A stretch of 64,000 nt of DNA from Trichopria drosophilae (taxonomy: Eukaryota; Arthropoda; Insecta; Hymenoptera; Diapriidae): positions 85,015,001-85,079,000 of the forward strand of contig CM059587.1 of the NCBI GenBank assembly GCA_030407085.1. Direction: 5' to 3'. The translations under genes and the position numbers were made by a program. Below the pieces are notes generated by a model. It saw only the letters and a list, made by a program, of their open reading frames with translations, was not told the origin of the DNA and searched no databases. Below, in pieces: positions 9,690 to 22,164 of the stretch. How positions within the stretch are numbered: position 1 is the stretch's first letter; the number at the start of each line of letters is the position of its first letter.

Positions 9690-12600
9690 TATAATATGTA
9701 ATGGCGTCGAGCAAGAAAACTGTATTGAAAAGAGGCACTTGAAAAAATATTAAAAAACAGAATTACAAAATTCGATTTCATCTGAACCAACTCTTCGAAG
9801 TTATGTGAATGCATTTATCACATAAGTGGATTTGGATTGACTTTCATAGGAAACGGACATTTTTCACGTGTTAGAAATTTTTCAATGCGTCATAAGACTC
9901 ACTGGAGGTCGTAGAAAATATTCAAATATGTTTTGAATATACACTGAGGAATTTGATAATTTGACTTCTTGCAAGAATTATTAGATTCAGTAATTTTATT
10001 AAGTTATGTTTTCTCTCGTTGCACTTATTAAAATTGTTTTATACATTTAAAGGAAATTGAATTCGAAACAATTGAAATAATGGAGAAGGAAGTTAACTAT
10101 TTTTAGGTTATCTACTTCAGTTTTAATCAAGAATTTAGTATTCAAACGACCGTTTAAAAAAATATGAAAGACGTACATGGAATAATGGATTGAAATGGTT
10201 AAAAAAAGTTTTAAAAATATAAATTGTCATGTTAATAAGAAAAGAATCGGTAATACTGTTTTTCTATCCTTAAAACCCAAATAATTCCAACTTTATTTTT
10301 AGTTTTTATTGGTTCATTCGTTTCTGAATTTTTGTGTGTGTATTTCGACCAATAAACAAGTATTTTTCATTATTATTTCTTTGTTATCAATATCAATAAA
10401 TCTAAACAAATAAAAAAGTAAAATTAAAAAAATAATTTTTTAATTTTAGTTGGACCTCTTTTTTGTTTTTAGTAAATCCAACTGACTTTAATTTAATTTC
10501 TTCAATGGCCTATTTACTGTCAACTATTCAAATAAATATCTATTTGTATTTACACATTTTTTCGGATTATAGCTCGAAATGCAATGATTTATCGTTAAGA
10601 TACTCACTTAAGAAAAATACCGGAATTACCCTCCTCATCATCGACAGCTTTTGTTCTTCGTTATCCTCTGCATTTCGAACATTGTTTTTGTTGTTTCTTG
10701 ATGTGCAATATGTGATAATATCGCGAATTACTCAGCTTATGCCAAGATAGGCTACGCATGTCCAAACATATTCCTAATGTTATTTACACGTAAAAGTAAT
10801 TATTGATAGTATCGACAACTATTTACGTAAACAACGTAATGAGCATAATGAAGTAGTCACACTTGCATTTACTATAACTCAGTGTCTGCACGTGAATTTA
10901 ATTTCCCGAGAACAATTTCAAGATCAAAGTTAATTAAATTAGATTGATGAGAAGAAAATATAAAATTTGACTTTATATCTATTGTCATCCATTTCATGTT
11001 CTGTAATTTTGAAATTAATTAAAAAATTAGGTCCTTATTCACACTTAGTTCAAGCTTGAGATTAAAATTTCATGAATCTTTAAATTGAAGATATTATCAA
11101 GTAATTTACTGTTCTTAGAGCAACAAGATGACGTCTTTGACAAAAATGACATTTAAACTGACACAAATTGTTTTCACCAAATAAAATCCCATCAAAATTG
11201 ATTACAATACACACAAATTGATTCTTTAAAAAATTTGATTGGTTTCTTTTTTTACTCGTGTTAAAAAAAGAAACTTGTGTATTTTTATTTGTCGTTATCT
11301 TGGGGAAATCTCATTGCCTATAAAACAAACATTTTGACAAGCGTTCAGTGCCATTAACGATTTTCGATATATCGATCATTCCAGGGGAACTTTATACATT
11401 TAAGTTTAAAACTGTTAACGATTCGACGCCATGTGCCTTCATCCTTGGTAAAGTAACAATAAAGGCTGCGACAATATCGAAAATACACGTACACATTGTT
11501 CATGGCAACTCCCGAGATTCCTGCCTTCAATTAAAATATGCAGATTGTATATAAATGTCACATACACAAACTCGTAATAATACAAATCGCCTACCAGTTG
11601 AATTCAATTGTTTTATGATTACGGATGGATTTTCGAGGGCAAATGTCACTTTGCGGAAAGTAGGAAAATTTTCTATAATATCAAAATGTTACGTAAAAAA
11701 TTACTAAACCCAAAATTAATTAGTAATTTTTCATGAATAGTTCAGAAATTTTGTTTGGTTGTGCAGTAAAAATGCATCAATCATGAACAATGTGAATGAA
11801 TCATATCAAACATCGATAAGATTTATTTTTAAACATTCGAAACAACGTAGTGTTTAACTGCGGTAATTCACCCTTTAATTTGAGCGATTAATTAGAGGAC
11901 AGAAGCTAACTATATATAGCATTGATGGGCTCGTCCAGAAATCAGACTTTCTTGCCAGTAAGATAAGAAATAACTCGATATTAAGTCAAAATAAGAAAAA
12001 AAACAGCTGGTTCGAGATTTGACGTGATTTGCAATCTGATTTCGCGGATGCATAATTTAATTCGTTTTTGGTAAACGAATGATATAAAAATTTGATTGCA
12101 TTTTTTTTTATCGAGGAATATGTGCTGCGAAGTTAATATCAACAGGTTGGTGTTGCAGACGAATAAAATCGATGTAATATTTTGCGTTAAATTTGTGTTT
12201 TATCGAGTTTTATCAACTTTCTGGTTATATAATTAGTATTACAAATACATTTACATGGAAGATTATTAATTCGCATAAAAATTGTACTTATCTAATCACA
12301 TCGTGTATATTAAATGCAACAAATCACTAAGAAAATTCATTTTACATTTTATTCGAGAAAATATTTGAATTGAAAGTAAAGAATTAATGAATTGTTTAAG
12401 GTTGTCAAAGCTAAATTGTAGACTAATTTAAAATATTTCAATTTGACTATTTTTCAAAGTCAATATTGCTACATATTAAGCGAATTATAATTAAGATTAG
12501 TTAAGATGAGTTAATTAATTCAATGCATATTTGGTAATTCTTGTAATGTTTTTTTTATTATTTTTTTGAACATTTTTCAGATTTACAACTGAACTTAACA

Positions 12601-14870
12601 AAATTGTTAGTCCCTTGACAAAACCTCGAATTTTTGGTAATATGAACTGACTTCTTTCTTGTTTTAATTATCTTTTGACAAATAACGTAACTCTTGTTTA
12701 GTATTTAAAAGAGATAAGAATATTATTTAATAAATTCATATATTTATACATATTATAAATAAAGAAAGATAGTTTATAAAATATTAAGTAAGAACGATTA
12801 GTTAAATTAAACTAATAACCGAGTAGTTTTTACAAGTTAAATAGATTTAACATGTTCATCATTCATATAAGTTTTAATGTTAATGATTGACTTAATTAAT
12901 TTGTTAATTTATTAATATTGGAAAGTGTTTACATTATACACTAAAACTATAAAAGAAAACAAATTTTCATTCAACAAAAGCAATATCTCGAAGTGTTACT
13001 TTATTGTTAAATAATGAATTTATTTGGCCTCGAACAGCGCTCTCGATTTAAGAAATTAACGCATACTTATGCAAATTGATACGCGTAATTTTCGCAAATA
13101 GAATTGAGTAGGATTTACCACGTAATATAGAAAAACGGTTTTTTATCGCACCTTCATAACATCATCCAGGAAACGAGTAACCCGTCATTACTCGTAATAT
13201 ATATTGAGGAACATCATTTTAATCTAGGCATTTTTCAGAGATGAGATAGCAGCGAAATAAGTGAGTAGAATTTTGATTATTATCATATTGTTTTGGTACA
13301 CATGCAAGTGAAATCTATGTCACTACTCGACAAGTACAAGTGTAAACATTTTCTATACATATTTACATTAGAATTTTATACCGTTGTTGTCTCAGTGAAA
13401 ACTAACATTGGGTTACAAAAAAGGTCGAGGTTTGTTTATTTCATAATTCTTGTACTTGTTGTTTTGGTCACAAAAACAAGGAAAGAGTAAACACATATTT
13501 TCCATATGGTTAGTTTCTTAAAAATCAATATTAAAGTGTAAAAAAATTGTTTAGCACTTTTTGAGTCACAATAAAACTAAAATCGAGGTACAAAATTTGT
13601 AATAGGACTGAAATGAAAGCTTAGAACTTTTCAAGCCAAAGGTTATTGTTGGTAATGGTGGGACTCTATTTATCAACCACTTTTTTCTATGAATCAAAAG
13701 TTAACATTAAAAAATTAAAAATGGTAGGCTCAATATGTCAGACTAACTTTTAAATATTTAGATTGTAATTTTTTTATTTGGAGGTTTTTGAAATTTCTGA
13801 TCTGGGATCTAGAGCCATTTTGGGCAATTGTGTATACATTCAAAATGGACGATCTAATATGGCGATTAAAGTTTTTAACGTTTGAGATTTGTTACTGAGG
13901 GAGTCGCTGACTTTACATATGATATTATTAAATTTTTAGTATATTTGTACAGGAAATAATATCTGCAGATACATTTTAATAGTCATCAACAAAAAACAAA
14001 GAAATTGGCAATGTCATTTTGGAAACTTTGCAGAATTTATGAGCATTTTTAAACAAAAGTAATATTTTGTTAAGTAATTACAAACGATCTGTTAACTAAT
14101 ACTTGCTAAGCAATAATTTCATAGTCATTTAGAATAGCATTGTTAAATCATTGTAACTATCACAAAAAAAGTATCAAAAACTTTTCCGAACTGGTGTAGG
14201 TAACTGGAACATTGTTAAAAGTTCTATTAATCAGTGGCCTGCTTGCCCATATTAAATAGTTAAAATAGATGTGACGATATAAAAATTATATAGTTTAACA
14301 AAATTATAATAATTATTGTTTTATAAGAAAGCTTTTTCTAACTTGAAGTGGCATAAAATAGTTGTTTAATCGCGAACAAGCACGGAAAAAAGTTTCGACC
14401 ATAGAACCGGATAAAACAATCACAAACTCTCTTAACTAAAATTAACCTGTGGGAGTTTTAACAGCATTATCTGGAGTTATCGATAGTCGATGAATTAAAT
14501 TATGATAATCATTCGAGTGAGACGATACAAAACGAGCACGAAAAGTTCTTCGTGGTGAGAAAAGGGCCAATAAAGTATTTTAGAATATTTTGTGGATTTA
14601 AACAGCGAATTATAATAGAATACAAGAATCTAACAGGCTCAATCATTTTGAAAAAAGAAAATTCACTAAAAAATAGTTAAACTAATCATATTCGCTATAT
14701 ACATCTCTCAAAGTTTTTTAATTGCTTTAATTGTTACAAAATGATGAAAAATACTAAAAAATTATTCAATTAACTGAGAAAAATGTGTCCTAAAAACTCA
14801 TTTTTTTCTACTATATATGTCAAAATCATATATAAATTTCAATTTTTTTGTAAATTTCTTACTACCATTC
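9690..14870. other. AT-rich intergenic or intronic DNA, no gene seen
   Basis: About 5 kb of mostly AT-rich sequence. The longest frame (10463-10750, 95 codons) is Leu/Ile/Ser-rich and looks like chance. Mixed-composition patches occur near 10600-10750, 11340-11560 and 14380-14580, but no gene, RNA or palindrome is supported. Near 13800-13870 the sequence has GCCATTTTGG and AATATGGCGA words like those in nearby mobile elements, without clear ends. Confidence 0.4.
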
Positions 14871-14879
14871 GAAAGAGCG

Positions 14880-14992
14880 GCCTTGAAAATGGTAGAATCT
14901 GATAACTTTTATTTTTTTCGAAATTTATTTCATATTTAAAATAAGCGTTGAAGATGCAGTAAACTTTCTGTATTTGGGCATTAATGGGTTAA
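14880..14992 (-). mobile_element. Solo right terminus of a TTAA-type (piggyBac-like) element
   Basis: The segment ends GGCATTAATGGGTTAA (14977-14992), the reverse complement of the terminus TTAACCCATTAAYGCC seen at 39710 and, in variant form, at 37150 and 52288. No matching left end is found upstream, so this is probably a truncated copy. The next element begins immediately (14989) and shares the TTAA. Confidence 0.55.
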
Positions 14993-17095
14993 TGGGATAT
15001 ATCTCGTAATTTCAAAATGTTGTAACTTTGTAAGAAAAAGTCGTAGGTGATCGAATAAAACCTCATTTTGAAGGGTAAAGGTAATACTAAAAGATAAAAA
15101 TAGTACAGAATGCCAAAAAATGGTAGTATCATGTACGTAACCTCAAACATAACAAAAAAACGCGTTTTTCGAATATATAACCTCAAATATCTTAAAATCC
15201 TGACGTGATGGACCAATTCTGACATCTGGTCGGACTCTACGCACCCAATTTCGTCGGAAGACCCCCTTTTTTGTAGTCCTGTGTTATATACCGTGTAACG
15301 CAACCTATATGACATCCCATTTACCTGGAAGTGAAGGCCGATAAACTGAACCAGAAGTTCCTCTTCCAAAATTGGATCTGAGGCTTAGAATTTGATTGGC
15401 GAGCCATCGAAGTTTCGAAAAAAAATCACATTTTTGGCAATAACTCGGTTCTTTTTGATGTTATGTTAAACAGTCAAAGTTCATATTAATCGTCCTGAAA
15501 TGCCATAAATTTTGACTTTTTTTCATCAGGTGCTTTCTTAGAGAAAAAAAATCACTCAACCGTTTTGATATAACATACCTATTGTATTTTTTCTCAAACT
15601 TTCTAAGTCCGGTTTCAGATTGACCATATTTGCCGTCATTTTTTTACTATGGCGGTTTAAACATAAAAAAATTGTGAATTTTGAAAATATTTGTTCAAAT
15701 AATCGTATTTTTGAAGAGGAAACCGTGTTCGGAACAAGCTAAGTCTCTGTATCTGGTGGAGTAATTAGTTATACTAAAAGATAGGATGGTTATTAATTCT
15801 CCATTCAAAATGGCGGCTTCAAAATGACGGTTCTCAGTCAAAATTTTGTTGAAAAGTTTCTGGACGATCTAACTCAAAAGCTACGAGCTTTTTAAAAAAA
15901 ATGTTGAGAATGAAAAGTTCTTAGAATTCATTGAGAAATATAGTGGAATTTTTTCAGATTTTTTAAATGAAGTTTTTGAGAAATATATTTTCAACATTTT
16001 TTTCAAAATTGTAATTTATTTACGAAAAATTCTGAACAAAATTTAGTGCATTCTCTGATAAATTCTAAGAGTTTTTTGTTCTTTGCAATTCTTTCCAAAA
16101 GTTGATAGTTTTCGAGGAAACGAATTTCAAATATTATAGTTTAAGATTTTTCTTTCTCGAAAACTATCAACTTTTGGGAAAAAATGCATAGAATAAAAAA
16201 CTCTTAGAATTCATCAGAGAATGCACTAAATTTTGTTCAGAATTTTTCGAAAAATAAATTACAATTTTGAAAAGAATTTTGAAAAAAATTTTTCAAAAAT
16301 TCATTTAAAAAATCTGACAAGAAACCACTATATTTCTCGGCGAATTCTAAGAATTTTTTATTCTTAGCATTTTTTAAAACAAGCTCATAATTGTTCAGTT
16401 AGAGCGTCCAGAAATTTTTCAACAAAACGTTCACTGAGAATCGCCATTTTGAAGCCGCCATTTTGAATGGTGAATTAATAACCATCCTATCTTTTAGTAT
16501 AACTATTTACTCCACCAGATACAGAGATTCAGCTAGATTCGAACACGGTTTCCTGCTCAAAAATACGATTATTTGAACAAATTTTTTCAAAATTCACAAT
16601 TTTTTTATGTTTAAACCGCCATAGTAAAAAAATGGCGGCAGATATGGTCAATCTGAAACCGGATTTAGAAAGTTTGAGAAAAAATACAATAGGTGTGGTT
16701 ATATCAAAACGATTGAGTGACTTTCTCCATGAGAAAGCACCTGATGAAAAGAAGTCAAAATTTAGGGCAATTCAGGACGAAACGGGTTAACTTCTGAGAC
16801 TCTTTGACCTACATTTAATATTTATCTTGTTGAGCTTGAAAATATCTTCAATATGGACTTTCACTAGTTAACATAACTTCAAAAAGAACTGAGTTATTGC
16901 AAAAATGGTGATTTTTTTCCGAAACTTCGATGGCTCGCCAATAAAATTTTAAGCCTCAGATCCAATTTTTGGAAAAGGAACTTCCGGTTCAGTTTTTCAT
17001 CATTTACCTCTTAGTAAACGAGGTGTCATAGGTGGCGTTGCATGGCGTATAGTATTTCTACTATAAAAAATAGGACTGCATGATATTGGAATCAA
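14989..17095. repeat. 2.1-kb palindromic element, family II copy 1
   Basis: An inverted repeat pairs about 15265-15420 with 16915-17080. Examples are CGAGCCATCGAAGTTTCG near 15400 with its complement near 16920, and GAACCAGAAGTTCC near 15350 with GGAACTTCCGGTTC near 16980. The pairing continues inward through ATGGCGGTTTAAAC (about 15650) with its complement (about 16610) to a centre near 16136. The inner core (15840-16430) recurs at 40085-40620. The outer-left part (14989-15300) is related to both halves of the element at 17755-18405. The core carries CAAAATGGCGGC at 15805 and its complement at 16453. A minus-strand frame of 126 codons (14989-15369) lies in the outer part and shows no transposase features. 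Confidence 0.85.
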
Positions 17096-17119
17096 ATTTG
17101 AAAAATTCTCTACAGTTTC

Positions 17120-17660
17120 ATTTATCGAAGTTCAATCTCGTTAGCAGCAAGGTCTAATTGCTCGGGATGCCAGGGTCCCCGGCGAATGCAAGCGGGTGCA
17201 AAGTGCAAGAACACGAGTGCAGTAGGTGACGAGCGGCGGCGGCGCCGCCCTTTGTGTCGTGGCGCATCAACGACGTCGATGGATGCATCATGCACCAACG
17301 TCGCACCATTGCCGCCATAAAGCGTGTTGGAGGCATCAAACGCCTCTGGAATTCGCATTTTGCCTCGTTAAGGAAGAACGGTGCATCGCTCGGATGCATT
17401 TCCCAACCTACGGTAGGCGCGGGCGCGCGCACTTTTGTGCAATTGCACCCGTCCTAATCGTATATAGCCGCTGTCAGCTGAGCGAAGGGACGCAGGGCGT
17501 AAACGACGCGGAAGAGGCGCTGGCAAATGCACTGGGGGAGAAAGGGAAACATATGTGAACAGATGATCGATCTGCGTCTCCTATACCGAGGAAAGACGAC
17601 TCTGGGTCTACTGAAAAGCGATAAGAAAGTCTCAAGACAGGGAATAGAGAGACGTTTCAC
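17120..17660. other. GC/CpG-rich island
   Basis: This is one of the most GC-rich stretches in the window, including a GGCGGCGGCGCCGCC run at about 17233 and many CpG dinucleotides. Overlapping frames are open on both strands, as expected for GC-rich sequence, so none is called. It has no repeat partner here. A promoter/CpG island or conserved element is plausible, and an exon cannot be excluded. Confidence 0.35.
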
Positions 17661-17754
17661 GTGGAAAGTTGCTGGAAAATGTTGGAAAATTATTTTTTTC
17701 TCGAGGAAATGACAAATATTTGAAAAAATAATGGAAATTTTTTACTGGCTTTTT

Positions 17755-18405
17755 ATTGTCGGTAACACAGGTCTACAAAAAAGAGAGTCTTGGATGTTGT
17801 TTGGGAAGCTGTGGGTCATTTCCGACGTAATTTTGTGCGTAGAATCAGAATCCGAAGTCAGAAGTGGCCCATCGCGTCAGGATTTTGAGATATTTGAGGT
17901 TATTTACTCGAAAGACGCGTTTTTGTGCTATTTTTAGGTCATGTACAGAAGACACAACATTTTTAGAAGTTTTTCCTTTGGTTTGATCACGTGATACTAC
18001 TCTTTTTCTTTAATATGGGATGCGCAGAATTCCATTACGACTTTTCTTTTCAAGATACGCCAATTTCAAATTACGATATACATGTAAACAAATTGACACA
18101 CTTTGAAATGCTCTTGGAGAACAAGCTCAATGTCATTGAAACCTAAATAAATATAAACAACTATATAAAATATGGATACTAATAACGAAAATCGCGTTTC
18201 AGTATTGTGACTTTTTTTTTGATAACGTTAATGGAATATATCTCGTAATTTCAAAATGGCCGTAACGTGATCGAATAAAACCTCATTTTGAAGGGTGTAT
18301 TACTAAAAGATGCAAATAGTACAGAAGGCCAACAAAATTTTTCTACGCATACAATTACATCGGAAATGACCCACAGCTTCCCAACAACAAAAACCTGTGT
18401 AATTA
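17755..18405. repeat. 650-bp palindromic element, family II shortened relative
   Basis: The left arm has GTAACACAGGTCTAC (17761), GGGAAGCTGTGGGTCATTTC (about 17803) and TGCGTAGAA. The right arm ends with the complements (TTCTACGCAT, GAAATGACCCACAGCTTCCC, then CCTGTGTAATTA, about 18342-18400). The left part is the reverse complement of 15165-15300 and the block at 18224-18330 is a direct copy of 14989-15110, so it belongs to family II with a different internal arrangement. No coding capacity is recognised. Confidence 0.8.
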
Positions 18406-18460
18406 ACACGATAAAGCCCAAAATGTCATAAAATATTGACTAATTTTGGGTACATGTAAA

Positions 18461-18608
18461 AAATCCGAAACATTGAAAAATCGACATTTAAAAACATGAC
18501 ATTGTTGTTTTCATGAATATTACAGCTTTATGACTCGTTGGCTTTTTGACAGTCATTCGTTTTTTGGGTGTCGTCTTTTTAAATGTCGATTTATCAATGT
18601 TTCGGATG
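18461..18608. repeat. 148-bp inverted repeat
   Basis: The left arm AATCCGAAACATTGAAAAAT then CGACATTTAAAAA pairs with TTTTTAAATGTCGATTTATC and AATGTTTCGGAT at the right end. Arms are about 33 bp with few mismatches and a loop of about 80 bp, likely a small MITE. No second copy is noticed. Confidence 0.7.
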
Positions 18609-18751
18609 TTTGAAATTCGGGGTTTTGAGGTGTTTTCGTGGTCGAATACTGTATAGAGTTTGGTTACTTGGATTATAGTTGGACCAACCTGTTTATTACC
18701 CAGTATTGAAAAAATACACGCAGGAAACTTGTTTTGGAAATATTATGATAA

Positions 18752-18913
18752 CCAATGGAAATTTTTTGACAGACATGTAAAAGAAAAAAAAAATTGTCGT
18801 TTTTTCTTATAAAAATGTTCTTAAATGTTGTACTATTACGACAGTAAAAACTACACTAAAATGTAGTAAGTTTTATCAGAAGAAATCATGTCTGTCCCAA
18901 AATTTCCATTTGA
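18752..18913. repeat. 160-bp inverted repeat
   Basis: The left arm CAATGGAAATTTTTTGACAG then ACATG pairs with CATGTCTGTCCCAAAATTTC then CATTTG. The right end overlaps CCATTTGAAATGG, a perfect short palindrome followed by TATAAT, which recurs at 19450. Probably a MITE remnant. Confidence 0.65.
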
Positions 18914-19005
18914 AATGGTATAATTTCTAAGAAAATCGGTTTTTATGTTTACAATTTAACATAAGGAAAAAGTCTAAATTGAAAAATATAATATAGTTCG
19001 CGAGG

Positions 19006-19018
19006 CGCTAGATGGCGC
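19006..19018 (+). repeat. Solo CTCF-like MITE terminus
   Basis: CGCTAGATGGCGC followed by GGAAATCCAAAAG matches the terminus of the short palindromic MITEs. A second end in the same orientation (CAACAGATGGCGCTGTAACC) lies at 19375. A weaker CACTAGATGG sits at about 19241, also in the same orientation. They are direct rather than inverted, so this is either two truncated copies or a tandem set of half-sites. Confidence 0.6.
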
Positions 19019-19374
19019 GGAAATCCAAAAGAGAGATGCAAAGGCAAAACAATTTTTATATTTTATAAAATCCGAATAAAAATCCCGTAGTTTGAACAAC
19101 TAAATGTAGTAGTCGCAAACTATACATGATTTTGTTCGTCATATAGCCAACTTCGCCGTTTTATCGGGGAAAAAATGAAACGAATTAACACAATGAAGAA
19201 AACTATATTAGAGAAATTTTGCCAAATGCCAAATCTTTCGTCACTAGATGGAACACAACGAGAATTGCGAGCGGAAATCTATTTAACTATTTAATGAAAT
19301 TGTACTTTTTGATCCGTGAATATTGTAAACAGCAACAAATGACTTTAACGAAAAGTGTATATTACTTCTTGAAG

Positions 19375-19395
19375 CAACAGATGGCGCTGTAACCC
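19375..19395 (+). repeat. Solo CTCF-like MITE terminus
   Basis: CAACAGATGGCGCTGTAACC followed by CAAAAACG aligns with the MITE end in the same orientation as the one at 19006. No inverted partner lies within 500 bases downstream. Confidence 0.5.
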
Positions 19396-19399
19396 AAAA

Positions 19400-20860
19400 A
19401 CGATGTTACACATAAAGTCGTATAAGAATAGTCTTATCCTTCAAAAACTTCCATTTGAAATGGTATAATACGTACTAACGACTTCAAAACCCATTCAATA
19501 CAATAATTTATCATATAATATATCATAAAGTTCTATAAATTGATAATAATAAGAATTTTACCTCTAATAATATAGGTAAAAAAATATTAAAATAGTTATA
19601 AAAAATTATATATTAAAATAGAAATTTGACTTTAAGTAATTTTAAGTAAGTAAAAATGTCTAGTCAGGAATGGAACTAATAATTTTTAGAAAAGTGTACC
19701 TAGACAACTGCGGATATTTATCACATCATAAATTGTCAAATTTATTTTTCTTGTTTACTATACAATGTGATTTAATGAAAGTCAGCCTTCCAATCGCCAG
19801 ATGATGACGTTAGGTTTCTGAAAGAACATTTGTCAGTAACCTTCAAGCTATCTTGCATGCTTATCTCACTTTCAATCAATATTTTGACTCTAAAAGGTCG
19901 GCGACCTAAAATATACTCTTTGTTTGTAAGCGCATAATTGATATTCTTCTCAACGATTTTGGAAGTAAAAAAGAGTGATTGATTTTTAAATAAAAAAATG
20001 AAAATAATAAAAATAAGGTAATTCACCCCTTCACTTACAAAATAAATATGTTATGTTATTACTAGATAATTTTGTTATTTAACTACATTAATTACTTGAA
20101 TCAACGATTTCTTTTCTTCTTTGAAGACAAATTTTATTCTAAAATGTAATTCTTAAGTGTCATGATAGAAAATGTGCTCGATTTATGGACTGTTACTATA
20201 AAGTATAATTATTTTGCATTTTATTTTATAAAAAAACTAGATAAAAAAGCAAAGCAAAATTCTTTTAGAGCACATATAAATATATACGTAATTTTACTAA
20301 GTAAACTTGTAATAAATTTTTCTATATTATTCAGTAAATAATTATGTCAAAACTTCATTGCTTCAGTTAAACAAAAAATTGAATTACGAAAATCTGCAGA
20401 TACGAAAAAAAAATTAAGTTTCTTTTATTAAATAATCGTACAATTTGTACATTGATTAATGCAGTAACAGAAATAATATACAAGGATGTCCATAAAAAGT
20501 AGTTTTTTTTTAAATAACACAAAATGTCCAGTTTCACTTATTATTAAATAATAATGATTAATACAACAAAAAGTTCGAAAACTACTATATTTTGGCTAAA
20601 TTACAAACAAAGAAATAACGTTTTTTTAAACAGTTTCACAAAGAATTAAATTTAACCTCAAAAAAAATCCATGTCGAATTTAAAGATCGAGACAAGAGCA
20701 TATACAATGTTTTAATTAAACCAAAATTAATTAAAGGCAATGTCAGAAAAATTACAAAATCATTTGATATATATGTAAGAAATAGAACTCGAGTCTATGT
20801 TAATTTTATCGTAAATCGAATTTAAAAATATCCATAACGAATAATAACATATTCATTATG
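19400..20860. other. AT-rich DNA, no gene seen
   Basis: A/T-rich sequence with long A and T runs. An 84-codon minus-strand frame (19772-20026) is Ile/Phe/Lys/Asn-rich with no recognisable motif and is treated as chance. No repeat partners noticed. Confidence 0.4.
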
Positions 20861-20869
20861 TGTAATGTT

Positions 20870-21090
20870 CTTCTCTAGGCCGCTAGATGGCGCTAAAATC
20901 CAAAAGTGAAGTCGCACAATTTATGATTGAAGTATAGAGGTTAGGTTCGACTACTATCAAATGAAAGAGCAAGTCCAAAATGGTTGTATTCCTCACACTG
21001 TTGACAAATTGCCTTTAAACCAACGATACTTAAATTCGTAGTGGTCCAACTTTATTTATGGATTAGAACGCCATCTAGCGCTCTTCGAAG
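20870..21090. mobile_element. Short palindromic MITE with CTCF-like termini, copy 2
   Basis: The left end CTTCTCTAGGCCGCTAGATG continues as GCGCTAAAATCCAAAAG. The right end (21066-21090) is its inverse, GAACGCCATCTAGCGCTCTT then CGAAG. The left terminus, CCGCTAGATGGCGCT, is the closest match in the window to the insect CTCF consensus. The interior is AT-rich and non-coding, about 220 bp. Confidence 0.8.
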
Positions 21091-21359
21091 AAACTATATA
21101 GTTTGTCTATAATTCATTGGTCCCGTCTATAAATTTAGCATTTTTTTATCAAAAGTAGTTACCATAAATTTTGCTACAATTTTTTTAAACAAATTTTTCG
21201 CAAGTTTTCGTGTAAAAAATGGCGCCAAACAGGAACCTTTATACGAAAAATCAGCTTGCATTTCTTATATGATGATTTTTTAGTCATTATGATTAATTTT
21301 TCTTTCTTTTAATGTTACGCATTATGATTTAAAAAAGATCGATGATAGCAATGCAAAGA

Positions 21360-21640
21360 ATCATACAGAAGTTGATATATGGTTGATCAATCGTGCGAGT
21401 GACGTAAAGGGCTAGAGCACTTTTTAAAAATTAATGCAAGATTATTTCCGTCCGTGTGGTAGAGCTTGTTAGACAAAATCTAAACACAGAACGAAAAGTG
21501 TACGATTCTCAAGGTTCCCACGAGTACGTAATCTCGTTTTTCATAATCGTAATCGACTATTTCGTATAGTCTTAGTACACTCTTTGTGACTTTGTTTCGC
21601 CTTGCCGGGGAGTGGAGATAAGACGACCGAAGGTCGATAG
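21360..21640. other. Mixed-composition unique island
   Basis: This segment is richer in G, C and CpG than its surroundings, with no repeat partner and no good open frame. It is a candidate conserved non-coding element. Confidence 0.3.
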
Positions 21641-22164
21641 GAGTTGCAAAATGATTAAGTATTGCTTTGATATATATTTTATTCTTTTTTCTTTACTTAC
21701 AACCTGATGCGCAATAATTAAAGTCATATTTTTGTATTATGATATTAAAAAAACAATAAGGCTAATAAACCAATTTTCATCGGTTTTCGAAAGAATCGAG
21801 GAAAAGCTCCATGGCAGTTGGACCAAACATTTTCTATGTCTCCTTTATAAAAATAACAAAAGTTATCGGATTATTGTCGTAAGTGACGCACTTTTGTTTA
21901 CTTCAGGCAATTTTCTCCATTTTTTTTGGCAAATTTGTTCAAGTTTGGCGCCATATTGGAATTCCTGATGACTGAAACTTAATTTTGACTTGAAAATCTT
22001 GAAAAGGGACCTTAAATTAGTAAGTACCTTTCAGTTTTTTTCAATTTCCATTTGGTACGAATATACTCGATTGAAATTGTAGTCAAATAAAGTGACTTTT
22101 AGGTATTGTTGAAAATGATTTTTTATGTTATATTTTTGAAATTTATAATGTAACACTTCGCTGT

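Noticed and set aside
10463..10750. 95-codon plus-strand frame
   Set aside because: Leu/Ile/Ser-rich translation from A/T-rich sequence, no motif, no splice or promoter signals.
14989..15369. 126-codon minus-strand frame
   Set aside because: Lies in the outer part of palindrome family II. Related frames in other copies (17731-17937) are not conserved in length or frame, so it is not a transposase remnant I can support.
17226..17558. 110-codon plus-strand open frame in the GC-rich island
   Set aside because: Several frames on both strands are open here because stops are rare in GC-rich sequence. The translation is His/Arg/Cys-rich without a domain, and no splice sites fit.
21210..21960. Inverted repeat between AATGGCGCCAAAC (21218) and GTTTGGCGCCATATT (21944)
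   Set aside because: The shared 12 bases include the self-palindromic GGCGCC and the flanks do not pair, so no element can be supported.
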